In this document: one piece after another, positions 1 through 9,144 of the stretch
Layout of the letters: the number at the start of each line of letters is the position of its first letter
How positions within the stretch are numbered: the first letter of the stretch is position 1
Origin: CAVYBY01 sp963766935
GTDB lineage: Bacteria > Actinomycetota > UBA4738 > HRBIN12
Direction of reading: 5' to 3'
DNA: 64,000 nucleotides
Assembly (NCBI GenBank): GCA_963766935.1
Contig: CAVYBY010000002.1
Coordinates: 377,766-441,765, forward strand
Translations under genes and position numbers: made by a program
The notes under the pieces: model-generated
The model's input: only the letters and a program-made list of their open reading frames with translations
Database searches by the model: none
Told to the model about the DNA's origin: nothing

Positions 1-1
1 G

Positions 2-2392
2 ATCCGGGCGGACGGTCCGCTGGAGGGGCCCGACGGGGTCCTCGTCGACATCGTGAGCGTCTCGGTCGACGAGGCGGCGCAGCGCGCCACGATCGACCTC
101 GCCGGACAGATCCAGCCCGGAACCTGGACCCTGCGGCTCGGGTTCGCGGGTGAGCTCAGCCAGAAGCTGACGGGGTTCTACCGGTCCACCTACGCGGCCG
201 AGGACGGCACGAGCGAGTCGATCGCCGTGACCCACTTCGAACCGACCGACGCGAGGCGCGCGTTCCCGTGCTGGGACGAGCCCGACCTCAAGGCCGCGTT
301 CGCGGTCGAGCTGGTCGTCCCCGAAGGGCTCACGGCCATCTCCAACGCACCCGAGACCGGACGGGAGCCGCTCGGCGACGGACGAGTTCGCGTTCGCTTC
401 GCGGACACGATGGTCATGTCCACGTATCTGCTCGCGGTCGTGATCGGGCGTCTCGAGGTGAGCGACGTCGTGGATGCCGGCGGGGTTCCGACCCGGATCG
501 TGAACGTGCCCGGGAAGGGCCACCTGACGCCGTTCGCGCTCGAGGCGGGTTCGTTCTCGCTCCAGTGGTTCGCCGACTACTACGGGATCCCGTATCCGGA
601 CGCGAAGGTCGACCACGTCGCTCTTCCCGACTTCGCCCAGGGGGCCATGGAGAACCTGGGCTGCATCACCTACCGGGAGACCCTCCTGCTCGTCGACCCG
701 GACGAGGCGACCCAAGAAGAGATGATCGAGGTCGCCGAGACGGTCGCGCACGAGCTGGCCCACATGTGGTTCGGCGATCTCGTCACGATGCGGTGGTGGA
801 ACGGGATCTGGCTGAACGAGGCGTTCGCGACGTTCATGTCGATGCTCGCCGTCGACGCGTTCCGGCCCGGCTGGCGGATCTGGTCGATGTTCTCCCGGCT
901 GCGCGCCTCGGCCTTCGACATCGACTCGCTCGCCTCGACGCGGGCGATCGAATACCCGGTGGAGTCCCCGGACGACGCGATGGGGATGTTCGACACGCTC
1001 ACCTACATGAAGGGCGCCGGGATCCTGTGGATGCTCGAGGCCTACCTCGGGGCCGACCGGTTCCGCGACGGCATCCGGCGGTACCTCCGGCGCCACATGC
1101 ACGGCAACGCCGAGACCCAGGACCTGTGGGACGCGCTCGAGAGCGAGACCGGGGAGCCGGTGCGACGGATCATGGACGCGTGGATCTTCCAGCCGGGGTT
1201 CCCGGCGATCCGCGTCTCGGAGCGCGACGGCGCGCTCCACCTGGAGCAGCGCCGGTACCGGCAGACGGGTGAGGACGACGGGACCCGGTGGCCGGTGCCC
1301 CTGCTCGTGCGGCAGACGGGCGCCGGCGGCACACGGACCGACAGCGTGCTGGTCGAGGGCGGCGGCGCGTCGGTCCCCCTGCTGGGCGGCGAGGCCGCCG
1401 TCGTCGCCAATGCGTCCGGCAGCAGCTTCGTGCGGGTCTGGTACGAAGGGGGCCTGCGGACCCGCCTCGTGGCCCGTGCCGGGGAGTTCCTCTCGCCGGA
1501 GGAGCGGCATGCGCTCGTCGACGACGCGTGGGCGGCGATCACCTCCGGCGCGGACGACGCCGGTTCCTTCCTCGACCTGGTCGGCGCGCTCGCAACCGGG
1601 GGTGAGTCCGACCTCCGGGTCTGGCAGGCCATGCTGCTTGGGCTGGGGTGGTTCGAGCGGTTCCTCGAGGGATCCGAACGAGACCGGTTCCGGGGGCACG
1701 TCCGGGGGCTCATCGAGCCGAAGGCGGCCGCACTGGGGCTGGGCGTCGCGCGGGATGGCGAGTCCGACCTGGACCGCGCCCTTCGGGGCGCGTTGCTTCA
1801 GGCGCTTGCCGTCGTCGGTGGCGACCCCGACGCGGAGTCCCGTGCCCGCGAGATCGAGCGGGCGGTGGAGCGTGGTGAGGCCGTGGATGCCCACCTCGCG
1901 GCCGCGGCCACCGAGGTCGTGGCGCGTTTCGGCGACGCCGACGACTACGAGCGGTTCCGCAAGCGTGCCTCCCATGCCGGGACGCCCCAGGAGGAGCGAC
2001 GGTATCTCCACGCGCTCCCGCTCTTCCCGGGTGTGGGGCTGATGGACCGGACGCTGGCGGATTGCTTCACCGACGAGATCCGGTCGCAGGACGCGCCGTT
2101 CGTGCTCGCCCGCGCGACCGCGCACCGGGAGCTCGGCGGCCGCGCCTGGGACTACCTCGCGGCACACTGGACCGAGGCCGAGGAGCGGTTCGCCTCCTCC
2201 AACATGATCACGCTCACGGCGGGGCTGCGCTATCTCTCGACCGAGGCGCAGGAGGCTCAGGTGGCGGCGTTCTTCGCCACGCACGGCATCCCGCAGAGCG
2301 CCCTGACGCTCACCCAGAACCTCGAGCGGCAGCGGATCGCCGTGGGCCTCCGCCGCCGGTCCACCCCCCAGCTGCGCACGATCTTCATGTAG
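2..2392 (+). CDS. pepN: M1 family zinc aminopeptidase (aminopeptidase N-like), 5' end cut by window edge
   Basis: The protein should remove N-terminal residues from peptides with a catalytic zinc. The reading frame is open to the first base, so the true start lies outside the window; the GTG at 53 is only the first possible start seen inside it. Visible family marks are the GAMEN substrate-binding motif (nt 641-655), the zinc motif HELAH (nt 749-763) and the third zinc ligand Glu in NEAF (nt 818-820), at the usual HExxH-x18-E spacing. About 300 residues of helical C-terminal domain follow, as in the ERAP1_C-type domain of this family. At least 796 codons are present, near the usual length of about 850. 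No signal peptide can be judged. Its link to the downstream aromatic cluster is unclear. Confidence 0.93.
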   Translation: MRADGPLEGPDGVLVDIVSVSVDEAAQRATIDLAGQIQPGTWTLRLGFAGELSQKLTGFYRSTYAAEDGTSESIAVTHFEPTDARRAFPCWDEPDLKAAFAVELVVPEGLTAISNAPETGREPLGDGRVRVRFADTMVMSTYLLAVVIGRLEVSDVVDAGGVPTRIVNVPGKGHLTPFALEAGSFSLQWFADYYGIPYPDAKVDHVALPDFAQGAMENLGCITYRETLLLVDPDEATQEEMIEVAETVAHELAHMWFGDLVTMRWWNGIWLNEAFATFMSMLAVDAFRPGWRIWSMFSRLRASAFDIDSLASTRAIEYPVESPDDAMGMFDTLTYMKGAGILWMLEAYLGADRFRDGIRRYLRRHMHGNAETQDLWDALESETGEPVRRIMDAWIFQPGFPAIRVSERDGALHLEQRRYRQTGEDDGTRWPVPLLVRQTGAGGTRTDSVLVEGGGASVPLLGGEAAVVANASGSSFVRVWYEGGLRTRLVARAGEFLSPEERHALVDDAWAAITSGADDAGSFLDLVGALATGGESDLRVWQAMLLGLGWFERFLEGSERDRFRGHVRGLIEPKAAALGLGVARDGESDLDRALRGALLQALAVVGGDPDAESRAREIERAVERGEAVDAHLAAAATEVVARFGDADDYERFRKRASHAGTPQEERRYLHALPLFPGVGLMDRTLADCFTDEIRSQDAPFVLARATAHRELGGRAWDYLAAHWTEAEERFASSNMITLTAGLRYLSTEAQEAQVAAFFATHGIPQSALTLTQNLERQRIAVGLRRRSTPQLRTIFM

Positions 2393-2405
2393 CGGTCGGC
2401 GGTGT

Positions 2406-2438
2406 CCCAGCTCGAGCGCTGGGTCCGGCCTGCGGCCG
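2406..2438 (+). terminator. possible terminator hairpins after the aminopeptidase
   Basis: Two small perfect stems lie just behind the stop at 2392: CCCAGC/GCTGGG with a six-base loop (2406-2423) and CGGCC/GGCCG with a three-base loop (2426-2438), followed by TCTT. There is no real T-tract, so the role is inferred from position only. Confidence 0.3.
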
Positions 2439-2591
2439 TCTTGACGAGGGTCCGGGCGGGTCATACCGTTCGGACCCGAACGATCTTCCCCGTCCGATGA
2501 ACGGTGCCTCTTTGGGGAGGGGAGCACGGGCGGCCTCGCAACGATCGAAGGCGTCGACGTCCCGACCGGCCATTGGATCGGGGGCGCACGG

Positions 2592-3998
2592 GTGCCGCCT
2601 GCCGGCACGTTCTCCGACATCTCGCCGATCGACGAGACGCCGATGGCGGAGGTTGCCCGGGGCACCGCCGCCGACGTCGATGCCGCGGTCGCCGCCGCGC
2701 GCGAGGGCTTCCGGGTTTGGGGCTCCACCCCGCCGGCCGGCCGCGCGAGCGTGCTGCACCGGATCGCGGACGCCGTGCTGGAGCGGGTCGATCAGCTCGC
2801 CGCCGTCGAGACGCGAGACAACGGGTCGTTGCTGCGCTCGATGCGCCGCTCCGTGATGCCGCGTGTCGCTCGCAACTTCCGGTTTTTCGCGGACCAGCTC
2901 GGCGAGCTCGCCGAGGCGTTCGAGCAGGACCGGTTCACCAGCCGGACGGCGTGGGACCCGAGCGGCGTCACGGCGGTGATCACTCCCTGGAACGCGCCGC
3001 TGATGCTCGCCACCTGGCGGGTCGCCCCGGCGCTGGCCGCGGGCAACGCCGTGGTGCTCAAGCCCCCGGAGTGGGCGCCGCTGACCGCCTCGATGCTGGC
3101 CGACCTGACCAGGGACGCGGGTCTGCCCGAGGGCGCGTTCAACGTGGTCCAGGGGATCGGCGAGGAGGCCGGTGCCGCGCTCACGGCCCACCCCGGCGTC
3201 GATCGGATCGCGTTCACGGGCTCCGTCGACACCGGAAAGCTGGTGGCTGCGGCGGCCGCTCCGAACCTGACCCCGGCCTCGCTGGAGCTCGGCGGCAAGT
3301 CCCCGTTCGTGGCGTTCGCCGACGCGGACCTGGACGCCGTGGTCGCCCAGGCGGTCAACCAGTTCGACAACGCCGGCCAGGTGTGTCTGGCGGGGACGCG
3401 GCTTCTGATCGAGTCCTCGATCTGGGACACGTTCCTCGAACGGTTCACGAAGGCGGCCGGCGCGCTCGTCCAGGGCGACCCCCGCGAGGACGCCGTCGAT
3501 CTCGGACCGCTCATCACGCGAGAGCACTTCGAGCGCGTCGACGGCTTCGTCCGCCGCGCCGCCGCCGGCGGCGCCCACGCCGTCTTCGGCGGCGGGCCGA
3601 ACGACGATCTCGGCGGCCTCTATTACCGCCCGACGCTGTTCGTCGGCGCGCCCGCCGGCTCGGAGATCCTCACCCGCGAGGTGTTCGGCCCGGTGCTCAC
3701 GGCCCAGCCGTTCGCGGACGAAGACGAGGCCGTGGCGCTCGCCAACGACACCGAGTACGGGCTGGCGGCGATCCTGTACACCGGCGACGCCGCACGGGCC
3801 GATCGCGTGACGGCGCGGCTGTCCGCCGGCACGGTCTGGGTCAACTGCTTCTTCGTCCGGGACCTGCGCGCGCCGTTCGGCGGCGCGCGGCATTCGGGCA
3901 TCGGGCGGGAGGGAGGCGTCTACAGCTTCGACTTCTACGCCGACGTCAAGAACGTCTGCTCCGCTCCGTGGACCGGAAAGGGAGGCAAGGATGGGTGA
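2592..3998 (+). CDS. hpaE: NAD(P)-dependent aldehyde dehydrogenase, likely 5-carboxymethyl-2-hydroxymuconate semialdehyde dehydrogenase
   Basis: Aldehyde dehydrogenase superfamily enzyme, 468 residues from the GTG at 2592. The catalytic Cys is residue 265 (context NAGQVCLAG) and the general-base Glu is residue 232 (LELGGKSP). The assignment to homoprotocatechuate degradation rests on the next gene, an HpaD-like ring-cleavage enzyme that it overlaps by 8 nt. The start is doubtful: codons 2541-2591 in the same frame encode a typical N-terminal stretch of the family (ending GHWIGGAR), but no ATG, GTG or TTG precedes them. Either the gene starts at an unusual codon behind the GGGGAGG at 2514-2520 or a base is wrong there. 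An alternative substrate is 2-aminomuconate semialdehyde or another aromatic-derived aldehyde. Confidence 0.8.
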   Translation: MPPAGTFSDISPIDETPMAEVARGTAADVDAAVAAAREGFRVWGSTPPAGRASVLHRIADAVLERVDQLAAVETRDNGSLLRSMRRSVMPRVARNFRFFADQLGELAEAFEQDRFTSRTAWDPSGVTAVITPWNAPLMLATWRVAPALAAGNAVVLKPPEWAPLTASMLADLTRDAGLPEGAFNVVQGIGEEAGAALTAHPGVDRIAFTGSVDTGKLVAAAAAPNLTPASLELGGKSPFVAFADADLDAVVAQAVNQFDNAGQVCLAGTRLLIESSIWDTFLERFTKAAGALVQGDPREDAVDLGPLITREHFERVDGFVRRAAAGGAHAVFGGGPNDDLGGLYYRPTLFVGAPAGSEILTREVFGPVLTAQPFADEDEAVALANDTEYGLAAILYTGDAARADRVTARLSAGTVWVNCFFVRDLRAPFGGARHSGIGREGGVYSFDFYADVKNVCSAPWTGKGGKDG

Positions 3999-4887
3999 GA
4001 TCGTCGGCGCCGCGCTCGTGGCGCACGTCCCCACGATCATGCTGCCGGAGGAGACCCGGCTGGAGATCAACGACGGCAAGGAGATCACGCTCGTTCCCGG
4101 GCTCCGGCGCCTGCGGACCGAGGTCCTCGACCGTCTGAAGCCGGACACGGTCGTCGTCCTCGATACGCACTGGGAGTCCACCTTCGAGCACATCGTGACG
4201 TCGGCCGAGCGGCGTACCGGGCACTTCACGTCCCACGAGCTGCCGCGCGGGATGAGCGGCATCCCGTACGACATGCCCGGCGATCCCGAGCTGGCAAACG
4301 CCCTCGCCGAGCGGGCGGTGGGCCGCGACGACACGTGGATCCTGGCGTGCGACGACCCGTACCTGCCGATCTTCTACGGAACCGTCAACGTCTGGAGCTA
4401 CCTCAACGGCGGGGAGCGCTGGGTGAGCGTCGCCATCAACCAGTGCGGAACGACGGAGGACTTCCTCCTGCTCGGCCGGCTTCTCGGTGAGGCGGTCGCG
4501 GCGGTCGACCGGCGCGTGGTCGTGCTGGCATCGGGCGGCATGACCCACCGCTTCTTCCCGTTCCGCGAGCTCCGGCAGCACGAGAGCTCGGCCGCTCCGG
4601 ACAACATCCTGCATCTGGAGAGCTACGAGGCCGACCAGCGCGTGCTGAGGATGATGCAGGAGGGCGATCACGCGGGAATCATCGGCGGGATGCCCGAGTA
4701 CCGGAAGGCGGCGCCCGAGGGCCACTTCGGGCACTACCTGATCATGGCCGGAGCGATCGGAGGGGCTCGCTGCCAGGCGCCGGGTGAGCGATTCAGCGAG
4801 TACGAGGCGTCGGTTGGAACCGGCCAGGTGCACGTGTGGTTCGAGCGGCCGGCGGACGGCTGGACCGGCGCCGGCACTGCGGCATAG
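3991..4887 (+). CDS. hpaD: class III extradiol dioxygenase (LigB fold), probable homoprotocatechuate 2,3-dioxygenase
   Basis: Ring-cleaving non-heme iron dioxygenase of the LigB superfamily, 298 residues, predicted to open 3,4-dihydroxyphenylacetate or a related catechol. The N-terminal His in AHVPTIML, the DTHWES segment, SHELP followed by YDMPGDPEL, the MTHRF motif and the C-terminal SVGTGQV stretch follow the pattern I know from class III HpaD proteins. ATG at 3991 overlaps the aldehyde dehydrogenase stop by 8 nt, so the two are translationally coupled, and together they would do two consecutive steps of meta cleavage (ring opening, then semialdehyde oxidation). A 2-aminophenol 1,6-dioxygenase role is possible, as that enzyme shares the fold and would also pair with an aldehyde dehydrogenase. 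Confidence 0.78.
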   Translation: MGEIVGAALVAHVPTIMLPEETRLEINDGKEITLVPGLRRLRTEVLDRLKPDTVVVLDTHWESTFEHIVTSAERRTGHFTSHELPRGMSGIPYDMPGDPELANALAERAVGRDDTWILACDDPYLPIFYGTVNVWSYLNGGERWVSVAINQCGTTEDFLLLGRLLGEAVAAVDRRVVVLASGGMTHRFFPFRELRQHESSAAPDNILHLESYEADQRVLRMMQEGDHAGIIGGMPEYRKAAPEGHFGHYLIMAGAIGGARCQAPGERFSEYEASVGTGQVHVWFERPADGWTGAGTAA

Positions 4888-4924
4888 CGTTCCTGGAAGG
4901 GGACCGAGGAGACAGGGGGGGTAC

Positions 4925-6403
4925 GTGGAAGATCGAACGAACGAACTCGGGTACGAACGGCTGGGGGCGCCGAAGCTGTCGCTCGTCGACGTGGTGGCGC
5001 AGTCGGTCGGGTTCATGGGGCCGGTGTTCTCGGCCGCGTTCCTGATTCCGCTGATCGTGGGGATCATCAGTGCCACCGGCAAGGGCGCGGGTCTCGCGGC
5101 CCCGCTGTCGGTGCTGCTTGCGGCGATCGGCGTGTTCGCGCTGGGGTGGATCGTGGCGCAGTACGCGAAGCGGGTCCATGCGGCCGGTTCGCTCTACGAC
5201 TACGTCTCGATGGGCTTCGGCCGAAACGTCGGCGCCGCTTCCGGGTGGCTCTACTACGGCGGCACCATCATCCTCACCACCGGTTTGGGCGTCCTGATCG
5301 GCGGGTATGTTCACGACATCCTGCTCCCGACGCTCATCAGCGGGAGCGGCGGGTGGCTGCCGATCTGGCTCTGGGACGTCATCTGGGCCGCCGGCCTGTT
5401 CCTCGTCCTGTACCTGGGTGTCCAGATCTCGACCCGCGTGCAGCTGACGCTGGCACTGGTCTCGGTCGCCGTCGTGCTGCTGTTCTTCCTCAAAGTGATC
5501 ATCGACGTCGGCGGCGACAACGACATCGGCAAGGCCTTCTCGCCGAGCTCGTCGCCCGACGGGTGGTCCGGCGTGTTCTTCGGCGTGCTGTACGGCGTGC
5601 TGATCTTTGTCGGGTTCGAATCGGCGGCGAACCTCGCCGAGGAGACGCACAACCCGAAGCGCGACATCCCGCGCGCCGTCCTCGGCGCGGTCGTCGTCGT
5701 CTCGGTCTTCTATCTGATCGCGGCCTACGCGAACGTAGCGGGATTCGGGTTCAGCCTCGACGCGATCGGCGCCGCGGCGGGGGCTCCGTTGTTCGCCCTG
5801 GCCGCGCCGAGCTCGGCGGGAGGCTTCGGGTCCGATCTGATCTCGAAGGTGATCGTCTCCGTCGTGCTGCTCGACATCCTCGCGGTTGGGGTGGGCGCCT
5901 CCGTTGCGTCGACGCGCGGCGTCTTCGCCCTGGCGCGCGACCGCCGGCTGCCCAAGCCGCTTGCGGCCGTCGACAAGCGGCGCGGCACGCCCGTCGGCGC
6001 GATCGCGCTGCTGATGGCCGTCCAGGCCGTGTTCATCATCGCGAGCGAGGGCTCGAAGACCCTGCTGGGGCTCCCCGAGACGCCGCACTACTTCTCGCTC
6101 TTCATCTGGGCGGCGACGTTCGGTGGATTCGCCCTGCTCATCGTGTATCTGCTGATGTCGGTCGGTGCGATCCGGGGGCTCGCGGACCACGAGAAGAAGG
6201 CCCAGTTGTGGATCTCGGTCGTCCTCGGCGTCGCCATCACCGGAGCCGGCATCTTCGGGTCCTTCTACAAGGTGACGAGCCCCACGCTGATCGCGCCGTG
6301 GGCGGCGGTGATCTGGGGCGTGCTCGGCGTGGTGGTGATGTTCGCCGTCAAGGGCCGGGCGCCGGCGCGCGAGGTGCTGGGCGACCTGCGGACCGGGGAC
6401 TAG
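4925..6403 (+). CDS. APC superfamily amino acid/amine permease
   Basis: Integral membrane transporter of 492 residues with about 12 hydrophobic segments. The first helix carries the SVGFMGPVFS stretch typical of the unwound TM1 of APC transporters, and VGFESAANLAEE in TM6 is the conserved substrate-pocket region, followed by the NPKRDIPRA loop. GTG at 4925 is chosen because it follows the GAGGAGACAGGGGGG ribosome-binding stretch by a few bases and lies after the previous stop at 4887; the frame is open further upstream but only inside the dioxygenase gene. It sits between a ring-cleavage gene and a decarboxylase of aromatic amino acids, so aromatic amino acids or amines such as tyrosine, DOPA, tyramine or dopamine are the likely cargo (inference). 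Confidence 0.85.
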   Translation: MEDRTNELGYERLGAPKLSLVDVVAQSVGFMGPVFSAAFLIPLIVGIISATGKGAGLAAPLSVLLAAIGVFALGWIVAQYAKRVHAAGSLYDYVSMGFGRNVGAASGWLYYGGTIILTTGLGVLIGGYVHDILLPTLISGSGGWLPIWLWDVIWAAGLFLVLYLGVQISTRVQLTLALVSVAVVLLFFLKVIIDVGGDNDIGKAFSPSSSPDGWSGVFFGVLYGVLIFVGFESAANLAEETHNPKRDIPRAVLGAVVVVSVFYLIAAYANVAGFGFSLDAIGAAAGAPLFALAAPSSAGGFGSDLISKVIVSVVLLDILAVGVGASVASTRGVFALARDRRLPKPLAAVDKRRGTPVGAIALLMAVQAVFIIASEGSKTLLGLPETPHYFSLFIWAATFGGFALLIVYLLMSVGAIRGLADHEKKAQLWISVVLGVAITGAGIFGSFYKVTSPTLIAPWAAVIWGVLGVVVMFAVKGRAPAREVLGDLRTGD

Positions 6404-6441
6404 CCACGGACACGGAGCCCGAACGGCCGCTTCGGCTCGAC

Positions 6442-7830
6442 GTGCCTCGGGAAGAGGCGCTCGAGCACGCGGCGGCGCTCGTGGCCGAGGCGTGGCGCAG
6501 CTTCGACCGGTTCCGGCCGGAGGAGCCGCCGCTCGACGAGCGCGTGCGGCGGCTCCTCGAGGCCGGGTTGCCGCAGGACGGCGTTCCCGTGCACCAGGCG
6601 CTCGACGACACGGCGCGGATCCTCGACGAGTCGATCGCCCAGGCAAGACCGCGGTATTTCGCGTTCATCGGTTCGTCGGGGCTCGAGGTCGGCAGTCTCG
6701 CCGATCTCTTGGCGCACACCTACGACATCAACCTCGCCGTCCACGCCGGGGCCGCGACCGTGCTCGAGCAGCAGGCCGTCCGCTGGGTGAGCGAGTTCAT
6801 CGGGTTCCCCGCGGCGAACGGCGCGTTCACGAGCGGCGGCACGATCAGCAACGTGACGGCGCTTGCGGCGGCGAGGGAACGCGCGCTCCCCGGGTCGCGG
6901 AGCACGGGGCTCGCGGGGCGCCGCGTCGCGGTCTACTGCTCCGCCGAGGTGCACTACTCGATCACGCGGGCGGTCGAGCTGCTGGGGATCGGTTCGGACA
7001 ACCTGCGGGACCTTCCGATCGACGCGTCGCACCGTCTGCGTCCGGACGCGCTCGACGAGGCCATCCGGGCCGATGTCGCGGCGGGGGTCACCCCGATCGC
7101 GGTCGTCGCGACCGCGGGGACGACGCTGACCGGTGCGATCGACCCGATCGACGCGATCGCCGACGTGTGCGAGCAGACCGGCGTCTGGCTCCACGTCGAC
7201 GGGGCCTACGGGCTTCCCGCAGCCGCCGTGCGTCCGGATCTGTTCCCCGGGCTCGAACGCGCAGACTCGGTGAGCGTCGACGCCCACAAGTGGCTCTACG
7301 TCCCAAAGGCGTGCAGCGCCGTCCTCGTCCGCGACGCGGAGTTCCTCACGCGGGCGTTCGCCCACGAGCAGGGGTACCTGCCGCACCAGCGTCACGAGCT
7401 GCACGCCGTCGACAACACGCTCGAGTACTCGCGGCCGTTCCGGGCCCTCAAGCTGTGGCTGGCGTTCCGGGCCCATGGGGCGGCGCAGTTCCGCGACGCC
7501 ATCCGGCGGAACCTGGGTGAAGCCGAGCTGCTCTTCCGGCGGGCGTCCGAGCGCGCCGACTTCATCACGATGCCGGAGGCGCCGCAGCTCTCCGTCGTCC
7601 CGATCCGGCACGCGGCACCCGGGGTGACCGATCTCGACGAGCACAACGCGGAGCTCGCGCGCGCTATCCAGGCGGATGGCCGCGTCTACGTCTCGTCGGC
7701 GCTCGTCGACGGCGAGGTCTGGTTGCGACCCTGTTTCGTCAACTTCCGCACGACCGAACAGGACGTCCTGGCGATCCTCGACGTCGCGGCCGAGCTGGGC
7801 GAGCGGATCGCGTCCGGAGGCGCCGGATGA
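6442..7830 (+). CDS. PLP-dependent group II decarboxylase (aromatic-L-amino-acid decarboxylase family)
   Basis: About 462 residues of a fold-type I decarboxylase of the group that includes DOPA/tryptophan and tyrosine decarboxylases. The PLP-binding Lys is residue 283 in DAHKWLY; the cofactor-aspartate stretch HVDGAYGLPA and the TSGGTISNVTAL phosphate-binding segment are clear. The start is uncertain: GTG at 6442 gives a protein beginning VPREEALEHA, but the frame also reads back into the permease gene without a better start. It follows the permease by 38 nt and its stop overlaps the MarR start by 4 nt, so the three form one unit. Expected reaction: decarboxylation of an aromatic L-amino acid to its amine; the exact substrate cannot be read. 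Confidence 0.85.
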   Translation: MPREEALEHAAALVAEAWRSFDRFRPEEPPLDERVRRLLEAGLPQDGVPVHQALDDTARILDESIAQARPRYFAFIGSSGLEVGSLADLLAHTYDINLAVHAGAATVLEQQAVRWVSEFIGFPAANGAFTSGGTISNVTALAAARERALPGSRSTGLAGRRVAVYCSAEVHYSITRAVELLGIGSDNLRDLPIDASHRLRPDALDEAIRADVAAGVTPIAVVATAGTTLTGAIDPIDAIADVCEQTGVWLHVDGAYGLPAAAVRPDLFPGLERADSVSVDAHKWLYVPKACSAVLVRDAEFLTRAFAHEQGYLPHQRHELHAVDNTLEYSRPFRALKLWLAFRAHGAAQFRDAIRRNLGEAELLFRRASERADFITMPEAPQLSVVPIRHAAPGVTDLDEHNAELARAIQADGRVYVSSALVDGEVWLRPCFVNFRTTEQDVLAILDVAAELGERIASGGAG

Positions 7831-8345
7831 GCGCCGGCGCCGGCCCGCGGGACGACGACCTGCTCCCGGCGGAGCGCAAGGTCCTCGAGGAGCTCGGGCA
7901 TCTGCCGCTCGATTTCGGCGCGATGTGGGCGGTGTCCAATCTGTTCCGAACCTCCGCGGCGATCCGCCGTCACATGGAGGCGAAGGTCCTGGCCGAGGAC
8001 CGTCTGTCCTGGACGGCGTTCACGGGTCTGTGGGTGCTCTGGATCTGGGGCGAGCTGGAGACGCGCGAGTTCGCGAGCGCGGTCGGGATCAGCCGCCCCA
8101 CCGCGACCGGTGTGATCACCACGCTCGAAAGCCGCGGGCTCGCGGCCCGTCGGAGGGACCCCAAGGACGGCCGGATGGTCATCGTGTCGCTGACCACAGC
8201 CGGCCGCCGCAAGATCGAGCACCTGTTCCCACGGTTCAACGCCGAGGAGGTCGCCCTGACCGCGCACTTGTCGCGGGCCGCAGCGGACAGCTCGCCGCGT
8301 CTCCTCCGCTCGATGTCCCGCGCCGTCGTCGGGCCGGCCGGCTAG
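7827..8345 (+). CDS. MarR family transcriptional regulator
   Basis: A 172-residue winged-helix regulator. The recognition-helix region ASAVGISRPTATGVITTL and the wing RRRDPKDGRMVIVSLT are standard for MarR proteins. ATGA overlap with the decarboxylase gene makes it the last gene of the aromatic cluster, so control of that cluster, like HpaR in homoprotocatechuate operons, is the natural guess. No operator could be identified. It converges on the broken gene that begins one base past its stop. Confidence 0.88.
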   Translation: MSAGAGPRDDDLLPAERKVLEELGHLPLDFGAMWAVSNLFRTSAAIRRHMEAKVLAEDRLSWTAFTGLWVLWIWGELETREFASAVGISRPTATGVITTLESRGLAARRRDPKDGRMVIVSLTTAGRRKIEHLFPRFNAEEVALTAHLSRAAADSSPRLLRSMSRAVVGPAG

Positions 8346-9144
8346 TCAGTTCACGAGCATGTCGCTGGTGACCTCGAGCGCCTCGAGGTCCGGATTCGAT
8401 GATTCCGTCCTCGCTCGCGGTTTCTGCCGGCCACGTAGGTCGACAGCCCGTCGATCTCGGTCCCACGACCCACGCCCGATCGTCCGGCCACCATAGGCTC
8501 GGCGAGAATGGCGAATCCTGCCGTCAGGGTTCAGCGACGACGCCTCTCAATGGGCCCGCGGAAGAGCAGGTAGTCGCGGCCATGGCCGGCACGCGCCTGG
8601 GGGACCGCCGTCAGGCGCGCTTGCGCGATGTCGTACTCCCTCTGTTCGCGCCGCATCTCCCGATCGCCGAGCTCCTGCGTTCCTTCCAGCTCGATCCCAT
8701 GCTCCGCAGGAGGCCGCCGGGCGCAGGTCACCCCAGCCGGACCAGAGGCCGAACAGGCAGTCGCCGGGTGTCGTCGTGTGGCGGGCGAGCACCGTTCGCA
8801 AGCGCTCGGCAGATACTCGTCGGAAGCTTCCCGGGCTCGGGCCCGAGGGGTCCAATGACTCCAGGTTTTCGCCTTCGAAGCCGACGATCTCGGCGAACGA
8901 GACCTCGGGCGAGAGTGAGACACCATGCTCGGCGCCGATCTCGGTCCATGTGCGGATCACCGACTCCGAGCCGGTCCACTCCTCGACTGGGTGGAAGACT
9001 CGCACATAGTGGTCGAAGCCCCCCGGCAGGAGGCTGTGGAGTCGAAATCCACCGGGCCCCCACGGCTCCAGACGCGGAGACGATCCAATCGGCGACGGTG
9101 ACGTCTTCCTCGGGCACGACGCCCGGCGTGTGCCAGTCGAACAT
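8346..9144 (-). pseudogene. conserved actinobacterial hypothetical protein, broken by several frameshifts
   Basis: No single frame is open here, but pieces of one protein of about 260 residues can be followed across all three minus-strand frames: an N-terminal piece from ATG 9144 (DWHTPGVVPEEDVTVADWIV), a longer piece around 8720-9060 (LLPGGFDHYVRVFHPVEEW ... RHTTTPGDCLFGLWSGWGDL), a piece ending DYLLFRGP near 8570, then LWWPDDRAWVVG, TEIDGLSTYVAG and a C-terminus DLEALEVTSDMLVN with stop at 8346-8348. The order and the pieces match a conserved hypothetical family I recall from actinobacteria, of unknown function. At least four indels are needed, so this is either a decayed gene or a stretch of poor sequence. 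Its N-terminus is in frame with the preceding P450. Confidence 0.6.

Noticed and set aside
2385..4334. A 649-codon minus-strand frame
   Set aside because: It is antisense to the aldehyde dehydrogenase, has arginine-rich low-complexity composition, and no motif.
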